DNA of 7,008 nucleotides, taken from the NCBI GenBank assembly GCA_016930735.1, contig JAFGGF010000443.1, positions 1-7,008 of the forward strand, given 5' to 3'. The notes beneath the pieces are model-generated. The model was not told where the DNA came from, ran no database searches, and saw only the letters and a program-made list of their open reading frames with translations. The position numbers and the translations under genes were made by a program. Shown in pieces: positions 6,244 through 7,008 of the stretch (positions within the stretch are counted from its first letter, which is position 1; every line of letters starts with the position of its first letter). The DNA comes from Prolixibacteraceae bacterium. GTDB lineage: Bacteria > Bacteroidota > Bacteroidia > Bacteroidales > Prolixibacteraceae.

Positions 6244-6864
6244 TTAATAAGCTTTTAAGTCCGGAAAATATTTCTGAATGGTTTCTTTTACTTCCCCAAG
6301 CCATCGTGTTCTTTGTTGATCTGTGCTGGTAACAATAATCCTGAACATTTTGCGGTAAAAATTTTTTACTCCGCATAAATCAAAAATGCAGTTTTTCCAA
6401 ATGGTTTCCAACGGGTCGAAAAAGATGTTTTCTTCCCTTTCTTTACCTGTGTTTGCAGTATTGAAAACAATAGCAGTCTGAGCATTTAACAAACCAACCG
6501 GAACACCTTCACCATTGTCGCCGTCTTCAAATTCATAAGCAACTCCAGGACGGATCACCCTGTCAATCCAGCCTTTTAAAATAGCTGGCGGCTGCCCCCA
6601 CCAGTTTGGGTGGATAACCACTATTCCGTCTGCATTTTTCAGTTCATCACAGTGTTTCAATATTTCTGAATCAACTTTTCCGTTCTTTGGGATTTCAGTC
6701 GAGGGTAAATTCGGATTAAAGTTTTCTGCGTATAAATTGTGAAAAACAACATCATGATTATTGGATTTCAGTTGGTTAACAACATTTTCCGCTATCGCAT
6801 GGTTAAAACTTGCTGAATCGGGATGCGCTAAAATTACAAGGATGTTCATTTTATGATTTTTCAT
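6244..6864 (-). CDS. NAD(P)H-dependent oxidoreductase, flavodoxin-like fold (NQO/MdaB/KefF type)
   Basis: This is a predicted cytoplasmic flavoprotein of the flavodoxin_2 family, which transfers hydride from NAD(P)H to quinones or similar acceptors in two-electron steps. It is 206 residues, typical of the family. It opens with a Rossmann-like strand and flavin phosphate loop, NILVILAHPDSASFNHAIAE (7-26). The active-site and flavin-binding block is HPNWWGQPPAILKGWIDRV (85-103) followed by GVAYEF (107-112), the best family signature. NTANTG (135-140) and FDLCGV (161-166) match later conserved loops. The start is uncertain. The ATG at 6864 gives MKNHKMNILVIL; the ATG at 6849 (residue 6) gives a 201-residue protein that fits family N-termini better and suits a weak promoter box at 6866-6873. 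The exact substrate cannot be told from sequence, and no KefC-like or regulator gene is adjacent to narrow it. Confidence 0.9.
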   Translation of the reverse strand: MKNHKMNILVILAHPDSASFNHAIAENVVNQLKSNNHDVVFHNLYAENFNPNLPSTEIPKNGKVDSEILKHCDELKNADGIVVIHPNWWGQPPAILKGWIDRVIRPGVAYEFEDGDNGEGVPVGLLNAQTAIVFNTANTGKEREENIFFDPLETIWKNCIFDLCGVKNFYRKMFRIIVTSTDQQRTRWLGEVKETIQKYFPDLKAY

Positions 6865-6865
6865 A

Positions 6866-6873
6866 TAAATATA
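6866..6873 (-). promoter_or_regulatory. Weak -7-like box before the oxidoreductase gene
   Basis: On the minus strand this reads TATATTTA, one mismatch from TAnnTTTG. If used, transcription would begin around 6860, inside the first codons of the longer reading, and translation would have to start at the ATG at 6849. The region is AT-rich, so a chance match is likely. Confidence 0.2.
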
Positions 6874-6944
6874 CTATTATCCCGGAATAAAAATGGAACA
6901 TGAATTGTGTCTGAATGTAAATCAACATTTTTATGAATAAACCT

Positions 6945-6952
6945 TATCTTTG
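6945..6952 (+). promoter_or_regulatory. Putative -7 box for the gene starting at 6974
   Basis: TATCTTTG is a full TAnnTTTG match and the same octamer as the proposed era box. It ends 21 bases before the ATG at 6974, so the leader would be short. No good -33 TTTG is visible upstream. Confidence 0.45.
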
Positions 6953-6973
6953 TGAATTAAAACAGGAAAAGTC

Positions 6974-7008
6974 ATGATAGGAAAGTTTTTTTATATTCCA
7001 AAAGCAAA
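6974..7008 (+). CDS. Start of an unidentified gene (11 codons, cut by window edge)
   Basis: An ATG at 6974 opens a frame that stays open to the window end and reads MIGKFFYIPKA. It is preceded by a possible Shine-Dalgarno AGGA (6964-6967) at 6-base spacing, unusual for this window, and by a TAnnTTTG box at 6945-6952. It is divergent from the oxidoreductase gene. The eleven residues are too few for identification. The FF-x-IPK opening faintly recalls short Bacteroidota hypothetical proteins, but I assign no function. Confidence 0.55.
   Translation, partial: MIGKFFYIPKA

Noticed and set aside
6179..6249. TAATA on both sides of the REP-like element as a target-site duplication
   Set aside because: Five AT-only bases in AT-rich DNA are expected by chance, and the copies are not immediately next to the element.

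Overview
The window looks like ordinary chromosomal DNA from an AT-rich member of the Bacteroidota, probably a Bacteroidales-type lineage. Four things point there. The core proteins have Bacteroidota-like sequences. A secreted protein carries a CarboxypepD_reg-like domain typical of that phylum. Most gene starts have AT-rich leaders without Shine-Dalgarno sequences. Several genes are preceded by TAnnTTTG boxes, the Bacteroidota -7 promoter element. No mobile-element gene, CRISPR array, tRNA or rRNA was seen.

Layout, left to right. Positions 1-887 (minus strand) hold the first 295 codons of the sigma-54 factor rpoN, cut by the window edge. Positions 965-2401 (minus) hold a complete asparaginyl-tRNA synthetase, asnS, transcribed ahead of rpoN. 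A 234-base divergent promoter region separates asnS from era (2636-3520, plus), followed by der (3615-4925, plus). Era and Der are ribosome-assembly GTPases. They act in 30S and 50S maturation respectively and are probably co-transcribed. Der converges, with 16 bases between the stops, on a minus-strand gene (4942-6069) for an uncharacterised secreted protein with a CarboxypepD_reg-like domain. A 174-base gap holding a G/C-rich palindrome follows. Next is a flavodoxin-fold NAD(P)H oxidoreductase (6244-6864, minus). At the right edge, 11 codons of a new plus-strand gene begin at 6974 behind a TAnnTTTG box.

The left and central part is translation and housekeeping: tRNA charging, ribosome GTPases and an alternative sigma factor. 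The right part is accessory: a cell-envelope protein and a redox enzyme with no obvious link to it.

The strongest unexplained structure is between era and der. An 84-base stretch of twelve degenerate 7-base units (consensus near CAWRGAG, 75% purine) is flanked by a perfect 9-base direct repeat, AAATATTAG. The left copy ends on the era stop codon and the right copy ends one base before the der ATG. Removing the insert and one repeat copy would leave era and der one base apart, so the array looks like an insertion or expansion at a once tightly coupled junction. The second structure is a REP-like palindrome (6198-6240) just after the oxidoreductase stop codon. No new multi-gene system is evident.
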